DNA from: Acidobacteriota bacterium
GTDB taxonomy: Bacteria; Acidobacteriota; Blastocatellia; Pyrinomonadales; Pyrinomonadaceae
Direction of reading: 5' to 3'
NCBI GenBank assembly: GCA_003222935.1
Contig: QHXL01000254.1
Location: 1-5,240 of the forward strand
Length of the DNA: 5,240 nt
The position numbers and the translations under genes were made by a program. The notes under the pieces were generated by a model. The model had not been told where the DNA came from. It searched no databases and saw nothing but the letters and a program-made list of their open reading frames with translations. Below, piece after piece: positions 4,883-5,240 of the stretch; within the stretch, counting starts at the first letter, position 1; every line of letters begins with the position of its first letter.

Positions 4883-5240
4883 CGCGCAGTTTCGCTACAC
4901 CCTCATCCCATCCTTTGATCACCTGACCGACGCCAAGTTTGAAAGCAAAAACCTGCTCGCGGTCACGAGAACTGTCGAACTTCACGCCGTTGGTCAACGT
5001 GCCGGTGTAATGAATGACGACCGTCTCACCTGTCTTAGGTTGACGACCAGTTCCCTTCTTTGTGATCAGATAAGTCAGCCCCGAAGGTGTGGTAACTCCC
5101 GCCGGCGCCACTTTAGAAACTGCGACCTTAGGAGTTCGCCTTCGAGTTCGACGAGACTTGGTTTGCGCGCTTACATCGAGGATGCAGATAGAAAGTAGAC
5201 AGAGTAAGAAAAGGGCGACGACAAGTTTCCGGTTTTTCAT
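4851..5240 (-). CDS. N-terminal fragment: signal peptide and truncated FKBP domain
   Basis: The ATG occupies the last three bases of the window, so its ribosome site is outside. The start is supported by a clean signal peptide (MKNRK, hydrophobic 6-20, cleavage near VSA25/Q). A basic linker follows ([10 protein letters not shown], about 29-38). The FKBP domain covers about 50-120: [24 protein letters not shown] (Tyr78), KFDSS (Phe88, Asp89), FAFKLG and QVIKGWDEG (Val107, Ile108, Trp111). These match the pocket residues of peptidyl-prolyl cis-trans isomerases of the FKBP type, here predicted to act outside the cytoplasm. After Val120 the sequence becomes ERRRRRYPS and stops. The fold lacks its last strands and is unlikely to be stable or active. 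Confidence 0.8.
   Translation of the reverse strand: MKNRKLVVALFLLCLLSICILDVSAQTKSRRTRRRTPKVAVSKVAPAGVTTPSGLTYLITKKGTGRQPKTGETVVIHYTGTLTNGVKFDSSRDREQVFAFKLGVGQVIKGWDEGVAKLRVERRRRRYPS

Larger units (their letters stand above)
4451..5240 (-). pseudogene. Secreted FKBP prolyl isomerase-TPR fusion, broken by internal deletion/frameshift
   Basis: Two minus-strand frames together make one protein: signal peptide, FKBP domain, TPR tail. The first frame runs through the FKBP fold to KLRV (Val120, codon 4881-4883), then reads ERRRRRYPS and stops at 4851-4853. In the other frame the missing FKBP end appears at once: [23 protein letters not shown], encoded from about 4879 downward, continuing into the TPR region and ending at TGA 4451-4453. 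Normal FKBPs have about 16 residues between these points (GDRATL.IPPELGYG-like), including the active-site Tyr equivalent to Tyr82 of human FKBP12. Here they are absent. The frame relation (one extra base modulo 3) fits a deletion of about 47 nt. The FKBP domain would be non-functional even if the frame were restored. An assembly or sequencing error remains possible. Confidence 0.75.

Noticed and set aside
4865..4885. Programmed ribosomal frameshift joining the FKBP and TPR frames
   Set aside because: There is no slippery heptamer at the junction. About 16 core FKBP residues are physically missing, which recoding could not restore.
4728..5198. 156-aa plus-strand frame opposite the FKBP gene
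   Set aside because: It is antisense to clearly conserved FKBP and TPR coding sequence, and its translation resembles no protein family.

Overview
The window is an ordinary-looking stretch of a bacterial chromosome, at moderate GC (slightly above 50 % by eye). The gene content is a P-domain secreted protein, an exosortase-type PEP-CTERM protein, a secreted GH27 glycosidase, a histidine phosphatase, a PDF1A-like peptide deformylase and an FKBP-TPR fusion. Together with REP-like 'cccgcgaagcggg' palindromes, this is most reminiscent of Acidobacteriota (Blastocatellia/Pyrinomonadaceae-like soil bacteria). The lineage call is an inference from protein style, not a database result.

Left part (1-1688, plus strand): the 3' end of a large secreted protein with a proprotein-convertase P-domain and a terminal Ig-like (CARDB-like) domain. 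It is followed 51 nt later by a small secreted protein with a C-terminal PEP-CTERM sorting signal. A 271-nt spacer then holds a cluster of REP-like palindromes, including two long inverted copies that form a REPIN-like element (1546-1619).

Middle (1689-3743): a signal-peptide-bearing GH27 glycosidase (plus strand), with a GC-rich hairpin just after it. A histidine phosphatase superfamily gene converges on it from the minus strand. That protein keeps the RHAEKP nucleophile motif, but has Arg where I expect the second catalytic His.

Right part (3744-5240, minus strand): an operon-like block, transcribed right to left. It consists of a secreted FKBP-type prolyl isomerase fused to a TPR tail, then peptide deformylase (def) 19 nt downstream, then a rho-independent terminator at 3819-3840. 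The FKBP-TPR gene is broken near 4870-4882. About 16 residues of the FKBP core are missing and the reading frame shifts, so the protein now appears as an N-terminal fragment and a TPR fragment in different frames.

I found no convincing new multi-gene system. The observations most worth checking are the internal deletion/frameshift in the FKBP-TPR gene, the REPIN-like repeat cluster, the substituted catalytic His in the phosphatase and the altered substrate-recognition residues in the GH27 enzyme.
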